From positions 65,703 to 85,790 of the forward strand of contig MNCI01006908.1 of assembly GCA_015680685.1 (NCBI GenBank): a stretch of 20,088 nt of DNA, read 5' to 3'. The notes under the pieces were generated by a model that worked only from the letters and a program-made list of their open reading frames with translations, ran no database searches and was not told where the DNA came from. The DNA comes from Gnetum montanum (lineage: Eukaryota > Streptophyta > Gnetopsida > Gnetales > Gnetaceae). How positions within the stretch are numbered: the stretch's first letter is position 1; each line of letters begins with the position of its first letter. The position numbers and the translations under genes were made by a program. Shown piece after piece: positions 1 to 7,490 of this stretch.

Positions 1-180
1 CACAAAACTGGCGGCCTGTTGGAGTCCTTGCATGGCCGATTCATTTCGGCTCTGCTCCTTTGTCAACGTCCCACTGTCCGGGTGGAAGTGCGCTGAAGTC
101 CGATGGATGTGGTGTCGGAGTTCCCCCCACGTGTAGTTACAGTCGATGCCCAGGATGATGTATGGACATCGTCCAGCCCT
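1..180 (-). pseudogene. J-domain-like C-terminal module of LINE copy A (partial)
   Basis: The minus strand reads without a stop from GRCPYIILGIDC through a basic helix (LRHHIHRTS) to an intact HPD (positions 76-84), then a third helix rich in K, E, Q and R that ends in QQAASF at the window edge. In J domains helix I carries YxxLG, helix II is basic, an HPD loop follows, and helix III closes the fold. Here LG and HPD are 21 residues apart, the same spacing as in E. coli DnaJ. HPD is the motif that stimulates the Hsp70 ATPase. The stretch follows the coiled coil, although a frameshift separates the two frames. The J-domain reading is inferred from motif and spacing. It could instead be a convergent helical hairpin. 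Confidence 0.6.
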
Positions 181-181
181 T

Positions 182-623
182 AGCCACTGGCGCGTGCTTT
201 GCTTGTGTGCCCGATCTAACTAGCATTGTCTCTGCTCCTCCTCCTACTTCCGCCTCGTGCTCTCTTCGGATGGTTTCCTCTTGGATCAGTTCTTCTCGCA
301 CTTGGGCCCGGATCTCATCCACCAAACGGGCCCGGGCCACATCTGCTAGCAAAGCTTGCTATCGTATTATCTCTTGTTCCTGTTCGTGGAAATGGGTTTC
401 CATTTCGATCCGTGCTTGTGCAAGGGCTTCATCCCATTTGGCTTCCCATTCCCCGGGGTTCAGCATCGCTCATTGCGGCAATGGCCTCCATAGCTGCTTG
501 CTGTAGCTCCTCATTGCTTCTTTCGCTGTGCCCCGACATTCCAGGAAGGGACATCTCTGGCACTGCCATGGGGCTTGGGGCCCTTTGTCCCCTACGACTA
601 TGTCTTCTCCTAGTATAAGTCAC
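182..623 (-). pseudogene. Charged coiled-coil segment of LINE copy A
   Basis: One minus-strand frame (623-429) gives a basic stretch (TRRRHSRRGQR), then a Gln/Glu/Ala/Met-rich helix. Another frame (352 downward) gives ARARLVDEIRAQVREELIQ and similar heptad-like text ending in REHEAE. A frameshift near 430 and a TAG near 355 separate the two pieces, but aligned to copy C (ETHFHKREQELL then VDELHNQVHEELLQ) they form one continuous helix. The composition (Glu, Arg, Gln, Leu, Ala) is typical of a long coiled coil, so oligomerisation is a reasonable guess. It lies between the transposon-protein-like domain and the J-like domain. The plus-strand open frames over this region are antisense shadows. 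Confidence 0.6.
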
Positions 624-779
624 CGTGGGTTGGGTCCCTGAAACCCCTGAGCTGACCGGAGGGGATGGGCCAAATAGGAAACCCCCAGGGGGGGAAGGCC
701 CCCGCTCTGAATGAGGTTTCCCCCCTGCTGCCCCCCTCCACAGGGCCAGGATGAGCCCGGAGTAGCTGCCTCGCTTTTG

Positions 780-1290
780 CTATTGCAGTGTCGCCAGAAA
801 AAACCTGGGTAAGTTAAACCTTACTCCCAATTTGAGGCATTTAAGGAAAGCAAAGTGGATGCCCTGGAGTTTTGACCCATTGCCTGACTGTACAAAAAAT
901 TGGTCCACAAGATCCGCTGCTCGGGCCCAGATCGGGGGCAAAGAGGATTTGGGAACTTGTCGACTTTGTGTGCGTGGCACCAGCCCATTGAAGAAAATCT
1001 CGGCATCCTGTAGACCATGCATGGAGGGCAGAATGATTTCACCATCAGCTTGGGCCCCTAGACACCTGGTGATCGAGGACTCTGTGATGATGACCTTAGT
1101 GCCCCTAAAATAGGTTCGGTCCTCATGCCAGTTAGTGAAAAAGGCGTCGTCTGGGAGGGTTGGTTCACCCACTAGCACGGCAAGACGTCCCTCCAACCGC
1201 ACTGCTCCACCAGTTCCCAAAGCTCCTTGTCTTCCTAGAACGTCACACAGTCAGGCTCGTAAGTTGGTGTGACCCCCATTGCGGCTTCAA
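780..1290 (-). pseudogene. Plant-transposon-protein-like globular domain of LINE copy A
   Basis: The minus-strand frame 1220-780 is open for about 146 residues and is the best preserved copy of this module. Landmarks are LPDDAFFTNW, FRGTKVIITESSITRCLG, GEIILP, FFNGLVPRT, SSLPPIWARAADLVDQFF and KLQGIHFAFLKCLKLG. It begins in another frame near 1290 with GVTPTYEPDC, just after the zf-RVT domain. The layout (an F-rich start, a RGTKV...ITRCLG strand-helix unit, then an LPPxWARAxxL helix and an H-F-L-C-L-LG helix) reminds me of the 'putative plant transposon protein' family (Pfam Transposase_32) found in other plant elements. I cannot confirm that without a profile search. The same module appears in copies B, C and D1. 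Confidence 0.6.
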
Positions 1291-1652
1291 TCTCTCTCCA
1301 TGCAACTGGGCGGTTTGCGCAGCTGGAAAATTTTGCGATTTCGTAGTTTCCATGCTACCCATAAAAGTAGCGTGGCTCGAGAATCGCCCGTTACTTTAAT
1401 CGGGGGAGCCCAATCCATTTCCCACCATGTGGAGCGCATGTAGGCGCATTGAGAAACGTAATGCTGAATGGTCTTGGGCACGGTGCCACACAGTGGACAA
1501 GTGTCATCAAGAACGAGGCCTCGTTTGCTTAAAAGCGCCCGTACAGGCAACGTGTCGTTTTTCATCAGCCATAGGAAGACTTTAATTTTCTCAGGTAGCT
1601 GTCCTTGCCAGATCTGTTGCCAACTTGGTACCGATGGGTACATGGTTGTCAA
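1287..1652 (-). pseudogene. zf-RVT zinc-binding domain of LINE copy A
   Basis: The minus strand reads SWQQIWQGQLPEKIKVFLW, then a Leu-rich helix, then TCPLCGTVPKTIQHYVSQC, and ends with WVAWKLRNRKIFQ. This is the signature of the zinc-binding domain that follows the reverse transcriptase in plant L1-type LINEs: a W..W....P.K...FLW start, a C-x2-C pair, a downstream H and C, and a W..RN...F end. All four presumed zinc ligands are present here, whereas in copy C the second Cys is Tyr. About 121 residues are open in one frame. Confidence 0.85.
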
Positions 1653-1909
1653 CAGGCGACGCAGTTCGAAGTTCGACCACCCCTACGCTTGCATTTTTCA
1701 TGTGTGGCTGCAGAGCATCTGCCAGGGCCTCGAGTCCTGCACTCTCGTCTCCCACCATATGTACTTTGCATTCATTACTCTGACCCATTGGGCCGGCTCC
1801 CTATACTGGCTTGTGAAACAGAGTAATAGACGTTGCTAGCCCAATGTCAACTTGTCCTCAAACTTTGAAATGCCCAACCCCCCGCATTATGGGGGTGCAC
1901 GATCCGATC

Positions 1910-2930
1910 CTAGTTTACAAGGTGTATTTTGCACCCCCCTCTGCCCCCCAACCAGACGAAACAGTGGATGCGCATGTTGAGGTTGTCAATAATGGTGCAC
2001 GATGGGGTGGCAATAGTGGCCACAAAGCGGGTCATTGCCGTGAGCACCCCCGAAGCCACCACCATCCTCCCCTTCCTAGTTAGGAAGCGATTGGCCCAGT
2101 GTCCCACCCGTCTTTCAACTTTTTGTAACAGCGTCCCCCAAGACACACACCGCCCCCACTAGAAAAGCGGGATGCCCAGGTAAGTATCTCTGACTGTTCC
2201 AGAAGGAATGTTCAGGATTTGCACCACTCGGCTCTTTACCTATGTGTCCACGTTTACAAAGTGGGCCGTTGACTTAGCCCTGTTAATTACTAGCCTAAGC
2301 TCGTCCGCCATCCATGAGAGTGCCACATTGATGCTCCGTGCTTATGGGACCCTAGTGCGACTAAGCAGCATTGTGTCATCCACGTAATGCTTAGCCAAAC
2401 ATTCAACCTCCGCAATTTCCAGACCTCCAACTCCTGTTGCCTTGCAGTAATGTTGCAGCAAATCCATAGCGATAATGAAAAGTAGCGGCGAGAGGGGGTC
2501 CCCTTGCCACAACCCCCTCCCAGGTGAGGAGAGGCCTCACAGCCACCCCCCCACATCGAATGAGAAACCTGCAGATGATTGTAGATGGATGCAGAGTTGG
2601 ATAAAGCTCGGGTCAAAGCCTTTTCGCTGCATGATGGTGGTTAGGGCTTCCCAGCTGAGCATATCGTATGCTTTAGTTATGTCTAGCTTAAGACAGAGCT
2701 TGGGGAATTTCAACATTCAAAGAGAATGAAAGACCTCTTGCATGAGAAGTACTTGGTCCTGCAGGGTCTGGCTTTGTACGAAACCTGTTTGGTTTACCCC
2801 CACCAGTTTAGGCATTAGCGGAGCTAGCCTACGAATGATCATTTTGGAGAATAACCAAATCAAAATGTTGCAGACCTTGATAGGTCGAAAATGTTCTGGG
2901 CAGTGCACCTTCGCTTGCTTGATTAGAGTA
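1910..2930 (-). pseudogene. Reverse transcriptase domain of LINE copy A
   Basis: One minus-strand frame carries the RT core: FRPIKVCNILIWLFSKMI, LMPKLVGVNQTGFVQ, QDQVLLMQEV, LKLDITKAYDMLSWEA, KGFDPSFIQLC, and the catalytic YVDD (positions 2375-2386, intact). Then come TYLGIPL, a thumb segment KVERRVGHWANRFLTRKGR and FVWLGGRGGCK. The order matches L1-type plant RTs. Three in-frame stops interrupt it: TGA at 2717-2719, TAA at 2342-2344 and TAG at 2240-2242. Copy D2 has CGA and CAA at the first two sites, and copy C has CAG at the third, so each is a C-to-T change on the coding strand. The first RT motifs are missing through 5' truncation. Confidence 0.88.
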
Positions 2931-3620
2931 TTAATCCTAGGTAGTAGAACTATTTGCAATGAGAGAAATTTTGGCATTGAATTATTATTTCTATTTCACC
3001 ACTGTTTATGCCTTTATTGAAATTACATTTCATATATTCTATCTTACGTATTAATTTTTAAGCTTTTTGACTCTAGAGCATCTCTCTCTACTTTTCCATT
3101 TGAGAAGCAATATTTTCACAAACTGTATCCACCAACACAATATCATTTACAAATAACATACACCAAGGGATTTCATTTTGTATTTCCTTTGTTAATTCAT
3201 CCATAACAATAGCAACTAAGTGTAGGCCCTTGATGCAGACCTATTTTGACTGAAAAATCAAATGTGATTCCACAAGCTCTTTTAATTTTAGTAGTAGTTT
3301 CTTCATACATGTTTTAAATCACTTTAATATATTTATGAGGGATGTTTCTCTTGGAATGTTTACCAAATAATATCTCTAAGCACACTATCATATTAATTTT
3401 CCAAGTCAATGAAAATCATATGTAGATTTTCTGAATTTTTCCATTAATTGGCATATTAAGAAAATAGCCTTTATAGTAGATCTCCCTGACATAAGTCAAA
3501 ATTGATTTTTTGATACTGTAGATTCAAGTCAGAGATACTGTTGTATGACTCTCTTTCAAAGCTTTTGAGTATAGCTCGTTAGCTTGATTCTTCTATAGCT
3601 TGCACAGTTTTGCTGATAGT
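2925..3620 (-). pseudogene. Decayed RTE-like LINE reverse transcriptase fragment
   Basis: The minus strand, read across several frames, gives QQNCASYRRIKLTSY, KRVIQQYL, SKNQF, MSGRSTIKAIFLICQLMEKF, MIFIDLEN-stop-YDSVLRDIIW, KYIKVI-stop-NMYEETTT, IGLHQGPTLS, IVMDELTKEIQNEIPWCM, FVNDIVLVDT, IEYMKCNFNK and FYYLG. These match, in order, the well-known plant RTE-type RT with NYRGIKL, NQFGFMPGRST, FIDLEKAYD, GLHQGSALSP, MDELT, PWCMLFADDIVL and YLGS. The catalytic FADD has become FVND. At least two frameshifts and several stops make it dead. It is a different clade from copies A-D. Its own 3' continuation is missing because LINE A sequence starts where it breaks off. Confidence 0.8.
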
Positions 3621-3828
3621 ATGAATCCTCGTATCAAGGATTCTTGGTCCTTGTCGACAAATCTTTATGTCAAACTGCAACAAATCTTTATGTGTGTTTC
3701 CAACTTGATTTGGAAATTACTCTCGTTCACATCATTTAGGCTGATAGTATGAGGACGGGCACAGAGATTCTAAAAAAAAACAAGGATTCAACAATTTCAT
3801 ATCTCAAATAAAATATCAGATTCAGGAA

Positions 3829-3868
3829 GAATTCCGAGAGAAGGAAAAGAATTCCGAGAGAAGGAAAA
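3829..3868. repeat. Two perfect tandem copies of a 20-bp unit
   Basis: The unit GAATTCCGAGAGAAGGAAAA occurs at 3829-3848 and again at 3849-3868 with no mismatch. It is probably a local slippage duplication. Confidence 0.9.
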
Positions 3869-4090
3869 AATCTTGAAAAAATCATTTCAAACTACAGAAA
3901 AAACAAAGGGGAATTGTGCATTCACCTTGTTCAGTTTTCAAAACCCTCTTAAATTGTCCCTTCACTTATCAAGTGATGGGTATCTCTTTTCCATTGTTAC
4001 ACTCTTACTAATTTTTACATACTTTCTTACTATTGTTGTTGTTTTTTTTTTAGAAAATTCAGGATGTCAATTAGTAAAATGCAGCAAACG

Positions 4091-4151
4091 GTCCCCCCCA
4101 ACCCCCCTCCCCTCTGCCCGAACAAAAAAAAAAAAAAANAAACAAAAAAAA
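4091..4151 (+). repeat. C-rich tract followed by poly(A) with an ambiguous base
   Basis: A C-dominated run (about 4091-4119) is followed by a long A run with one C and one n (4139). It could be the poly(A) tail of an old retroposed sequence on the plus strand, but I found no matching body or target-site duplication. The n marks uncertain sequence. Confidence 0.5.
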
Positions 4152-5749
4152 TGGTAAACTCCCCTACCCCCCAAGATGAGCCCACAAAAATGAGGGATCC
4201 CTTAACAAAAGAAGACTTTCCCCTCAGGTCCTTTCATCGTAATACTAACAACTGGAACCTAACATCAATCGAGAAAAGTCGAACCCTTCACCATTCCCAG
4301 CCCCCAGTCAGACAGGACATCAGTCCTCTCTTACTATTGTTATTATTACTTTTATTTTTTGTTTAGCTGTGCGCTGTTGAAGTTTATTAGTAGTTGTTGC
4401 TGTAATCCTTCTTTGTCCTCTACTTTTCTATTATCTTCCCTCTCACTGCTTGTCTCCTTTCCCTTCTCTTTTTTCTCTTACTATGTCTACCCTTTTCATT
4501 CACTTAATTTTCAGTTTCTTTAGTGTAATTGACTTTCTAGGGCAGTTACGTTTGTCTCTCTTTCAAAACTAATCTAAAATTGGGTCTCAAGTTCAATCTT
4601 TCCCTGAAGCCATCAAAAGAAAGGGGAACAAAAAACATCTAACCCTTCCAAGAGGACTCTATTTCAGTTCTTCCCAAAAATGATAAAATATGCCTTTCAG
4701 ATTTTTTTCAACTATGGAAATTCATCCTAGCCCACATGCTATCCGAATTCTTTCCATAAAATCAAACCATAGGGACTAGTGAATGAGAGTTTCATGAGAA
4801 AGAGTTGAAGAAAACAGAAAATCCAAGCCTAGGAAACATCTTCTTTTTCAAATTACTTAACAATAGAACTAGTGTTGCATTATCTTATGAGCACTAGAAG
4901 GCCATCATGCAACTTTTGTACAGCTATTAAGAGTTGGTTTTTCCTTTTTGATTGAATTAATTTTATTTTTTAAAAAGATCATTAAAGAAGTTAAAGCAAT
5001 TATTAGTGTAGGATTCCTAATAACCAACCTCTAAATATTCACTAATTTTTTTTCCAAACTCTTAGAACATGGGGCTGGACCTACACTATTAGCTAATAAT
5101 AATATGAATTAATATAATAGTGGGTTGATTAGAGGGCCTAGGTCTAACTCCTACCTTTGCTGACCTTGTCATGTTGTTGGTGACATAAGACTTTTCGACT
5201 TGTCATAACTTTAGCGATTAATGCATTAATTGTGTATTGTCTATGTTTAGTAGTATTATGATACATCAAGGAGTTGCATTGCTAAAAGTGATGACTATCA
5301 CTTCTTATCACTTAATAAGTTAGAAAATAACAAACATTTGTGTGACTCACTTTTTTCAAGTTTTATTTTACAAGCAACACCAACAAATGTGGTTGGCTGT
5401 AATCCTAATCTTCTACTATGTTTTTGCTAAAAAAAGATTATTTAAGTTATAGAGGTTTCAAACAATGGTTAGAGATTAAAAATATATAGGCTTTAGCAAC
5501 TTTACCTATGCAATGTGACATTGCATTCCCACGTTGAAGGCCATCCAATTCGAAGAATACGATCACTATTCAACCTTGAGTTGGGTTATCTTTGGGTTCT
5601 ATGTTACACAAATAAGGCTTGGGTCAACCATCATGTTTGGACTTCACTTTGATATATCCCCAAGATAGGTGATGAGGGATTTTACATGAGGTGGGTGCAC
5701 ACTCATGAGTGGCACCTACATCATTGAAAACCTTCGAGTGTAGTGCAAC

Positions 5750-5834
5750 TCAACCCCTTTGGTCCAATGGTTCAGAATATTAAGGGTAAATAATTATATG
5801 CACGGGTAGGGTCGGATAGTGGTGGCCATCTCCA
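5750..5834 (+). repeat. Possible tRNA-derived SINE head next to LINE B
   Basis: TGGTCCAATGG (5760-5770) fits the RNA polymerase III A box TRGYNNARYGG. GGGTCGGATAG, about 38 bp further on, is a weak B-box match. The stretch after it, GTGGTGGCCATC, loosely resembles the sequence after the stronger candidate at 10503-10610. LINE B's poly(A) end starts immediately afterwards. Weak evidence on its own. Confidence 0.25.
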
Positions 5835-5849
5835 CTTTTTTTTTTTTTT

Positions 5850-6230
5850 AGAGAAATTATTGGGAAATATATTAAAGAAGAAATAGAAAACTATACAAAA
5901 TTACATAGTCATGGGAGTCCTCTCCCTTTTAGTGACTTGTACCAAAATCGGGACTAGACCATCATAGTTCCAAAACATGCCCCTTAGTGTCCAAACAAAC
6001 AAGGTAAAACCCAATGAGGGGCCCAAGGGCCTCCCATGCTTTTGCCTCTACCTATTCCCAACTAGACACATACCAAGAAGATACTGAGTCACCAAAAACG
6101 ACCAAGAGGATGTCTGAAGAAAACTAAACAAAAACAACCAAGGAAACAACCACATTGATCAAATGTATCAAGGTAGCTAGGAACATCTACACATAGGCCA
6201 TAGCCATGAGTGAATATCAGCTAGCATGTC
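5850..6230 (-). other. 3' untranslated part of LINE copy B
   Basis: This is minus-strand sequence between the J-like remnant and the poly(A) tail, with no coding signal that I can see. The last 30 bases before the tail resemble those of copy C, so this part may include the recognition site of the element's reverse transcriptase. That role is inferred from LINE biology. Confidence 0.5.
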
Positions 6231-6234
6231 GCGA

Positions 6235-6425
6235 TGTTCCTTAGTATCGATGAAAGTGGTGGCCTGCTGAAAGTTTTTAAAAGCTTTTGCCTTATGTGTG
6301 CATGCAACTGCATCACGCCTGCCATTAGGTTGCAGCTTGGCTGAAGTCCACCTGATGAACTACCTGAGGCCCTGCCACAAAGATAAGTGATTAATGTTCA
6401 TTATAATGTAGGGGCATTTCTCATC
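6235..6425 (-). pseudogene. Decayed J-domain-like module of LINE copy B
   Basis: The minus strand reads KCPYIIMNINHLSLW, then QGLR-stop-FIRWTSAKL, then QPN where other copies have HPD (6324-6332), and a third helix ending FKNFQQATTFID. Alignment with copies A, C and D1 is gapless from CPY to the HPD position (21 residues after the LG position). Both the helix-I LG (here MN) and HPD (here QPN) are lost, so any cochaperone activity would be gone. Confidence 0.5.
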
Positions 6426-6429
6426 ACAT

Positions 6430-6905
6430 AGCCAAGTAATCACATTTTGTTCATGTGTGTGGTCTTGCTGATGTTGAAGCTACCCATCCTCCAAGTGTTC
6501 ATTTTCACATTGTAGCTTTGCCCCTTGTTGTTCCTGTTGTTCCATCTCTTCTTGCTAGATTTTAGCCTTGAGTTGTTGATGGAGCTCGTCCTCCAAAGTG
6601 GCCCTGGTTGTCGCATCCTCCATTTCCTTCTACCTCAAAATATCCTTAATCATTTCTTGGAGTTGTAGCTTTGCTTGTAGCAGCTAATGCTGAAAGGTTT
6701 CCTCCCTCTCCTACCACTTGGCTTCCCAAGCAGCCTATTCCTTGTCACGTGCCCTTAAAGTAGCCTTGTTCATGGCTCTTTCTAGCACCCTTTGCCAAAA
6801 CTCTTGTTCCAGTCGCTCAGTCTCCTTCTTATCAACCTGAGCTAGAGGAAGCTGTCGTCGGCCTAGTTACATGTCCTACACCACATTCGTCAGCTCACTA
6901 GTCCT
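6430..6905 (-). pseudogene. Coiled-coil segment of LINE copy B
   Basis: The minus strand, interrupted by several stops, reads as highly charged helix: KKETERLEQEFWQRVLERA, then ATLRARDKE, LLQAKLQLQEMIKDILR, TTRATLEDELHQQLKAKI and QEEMEQQEQQGAKLQCENE. Heptad-like spacing of Leu and Ile, and high Glu, Gln and Lys content, mark a coiled coil. It lies in the same place as in copies A, C and D1, between the globular domain and the J-like module. Confidence 0.55.
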
Positions 6906-6994
6906 TAATCATCCATCTTGGGGGCTAGACGTAGTGTTCCCCCAACATTGCACCCACTGCGCAGGCTTAGACCATGCTGCTTGCCACAACACAA

Positions 6995-7450
6995 GTATAA
7001 CCCCCAAGTGTTGTCTTGGGTGTTTCTGCTGAGGCGAAGCTAGGAAGAATTTAGGCACATTAATTGGCCGCCCTAAGCGTAGGCATTTCAAAAAATTGAA
7101 ATGAACACCTTGCAGTTTCCACACATTCCTAGATTAAATGAAAAATCTTTCAATTAGATCGACCATGTCTTGCTAGAATGGAAATAACTGGGGTTTGGGC
7201 ACTTGCGCACTTGCAGTCTATGGCACATGCCTAGGAAAAAAGGCCTCCACATCCTAGAGGCCTCTGCTCGTAGGCAAAACGACCTCCCCACCAACCTACA
7301 CCCCAAGAACCTGCACAGTGGTCTCCTCAGTGAGGTTGATCTTCATTCCTTGGAAGGTGGTGGCATCCATACGCTAGTTGTCAAAGAAGGCCTCATCCTA
7401 CAAATCTGGGTGCCCCACTAACATCGGAAGGAAACTAGCCCAATCCACAC
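6995..7450 (-). pseudogene. Plant-transposon-protein-like domain of LINE copy B
   Basis: Read across frames, the minus strand gives SFLPMLVGHPDL, DEAFFDN, FQGMKINLTEETTVQVLG, GGEVVLPTSRGL, DVEAFFPRHVP and WKLQGVHFNFLKCLRLG, then INVPKFFLASPQQ. These line up with LPDDAFFTN, FRGTKVIITESSITRCLG, GEIILPSMHGLQDAEIFF and KLQGIHFAFLKCLKLG in copy A. Internal stops occur where other copies have Trp, Gln or similar residues, and one frameshift lies near 7200. The module is dead here but supports the domain as a conserved part of the family. Confidence 0.55.
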
Positions 7451-7490
7451 GTGATGAGGTCCCACAGCTCCATCCTCTTGACTTTTAGTA

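Larger units (their letters stand above)
1..2930 (-). mobile_element. LINE copy A: 5'-truncated non-LTR retrotransposon, 3' end outside the window
   Basis: Read on the minus strand from about 2930 down to 1, this copy encodes in order: reverse transcriptase, zf-RVT zinc-binding domain, a plant-transposon-protein-like domain, a charged coiled coil and a J-like domain. This is the same order as in full-length copy C. It lacks ORF1, the endonuclease and the first RT motifs, so it is 5'-truncated, as is usual for LINEs. Its sense-strand start abuts an RTE-like RT remnant, and the exact junction (about 2915-2935) is ambiguous. By comparison with copy C, roughly 420 bp of its 3' end should lie left of position 1. 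The sequence is clearly more GC-rich than the flanking DNA. Several in-frame stops show that it is inactive. Confidence 0.88.
3621..5834. other. AT-rich non-coding stretch, no gene recognised
   Basis: About 2.2 kb of AT-rich DNA, possibly TERC intron or 5' flank. It holds short direct repeats, a C-rich tract followed by poly(A) with an ambiguous base (n at 4139), and a pyrimidine-rich region about 4430-4560. Open frames at 3873-4157 and 4064-4366 are low-complexity and match no family I know. No TERC exon was found. Confidence 0.6.
5835..7490 (-). mobile_element. LINE copy B: 5'-truncated, 3'-end-only copy with poly(A)
   Basis: On the minus strand this element ends at 5850 in TTTCTCT followed by a run of A (T run at about 5836-5849 on the plus strand). 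The end resembles that of copy C, which has TTTAATA, then CATTTTCTCC, then poly(A). It carries only the 3' extension: the transposon-protein-like domain, coiled coil, J-like remnant and a 3' untranslated part. ORF1, endonuclease, RT and zf-RVT are absent, so reverse transcription stopped early. The 5' limit is about 7470-7490. I found no convincing target-site duplication. Many stops and frameshifts, and stronger divergence than A versus C, point to an older copy. Confidence 0.8.

Noticed and set aside
162-618. Overlapping plus-strand open frames of 114 and 130 codons
   Set aside because: They are antisense to the coiled-coil segment of LINE A, whose minus-strand text is conserved in other copies. 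The plus-strand proteins are low-complexity.
3873-4366. Plus-strand open frames over the C-rich/poly(A) tract
   Set aside because: Low complexity, run through an ambiguous base, no family resemblance, no convincing splice or start context.
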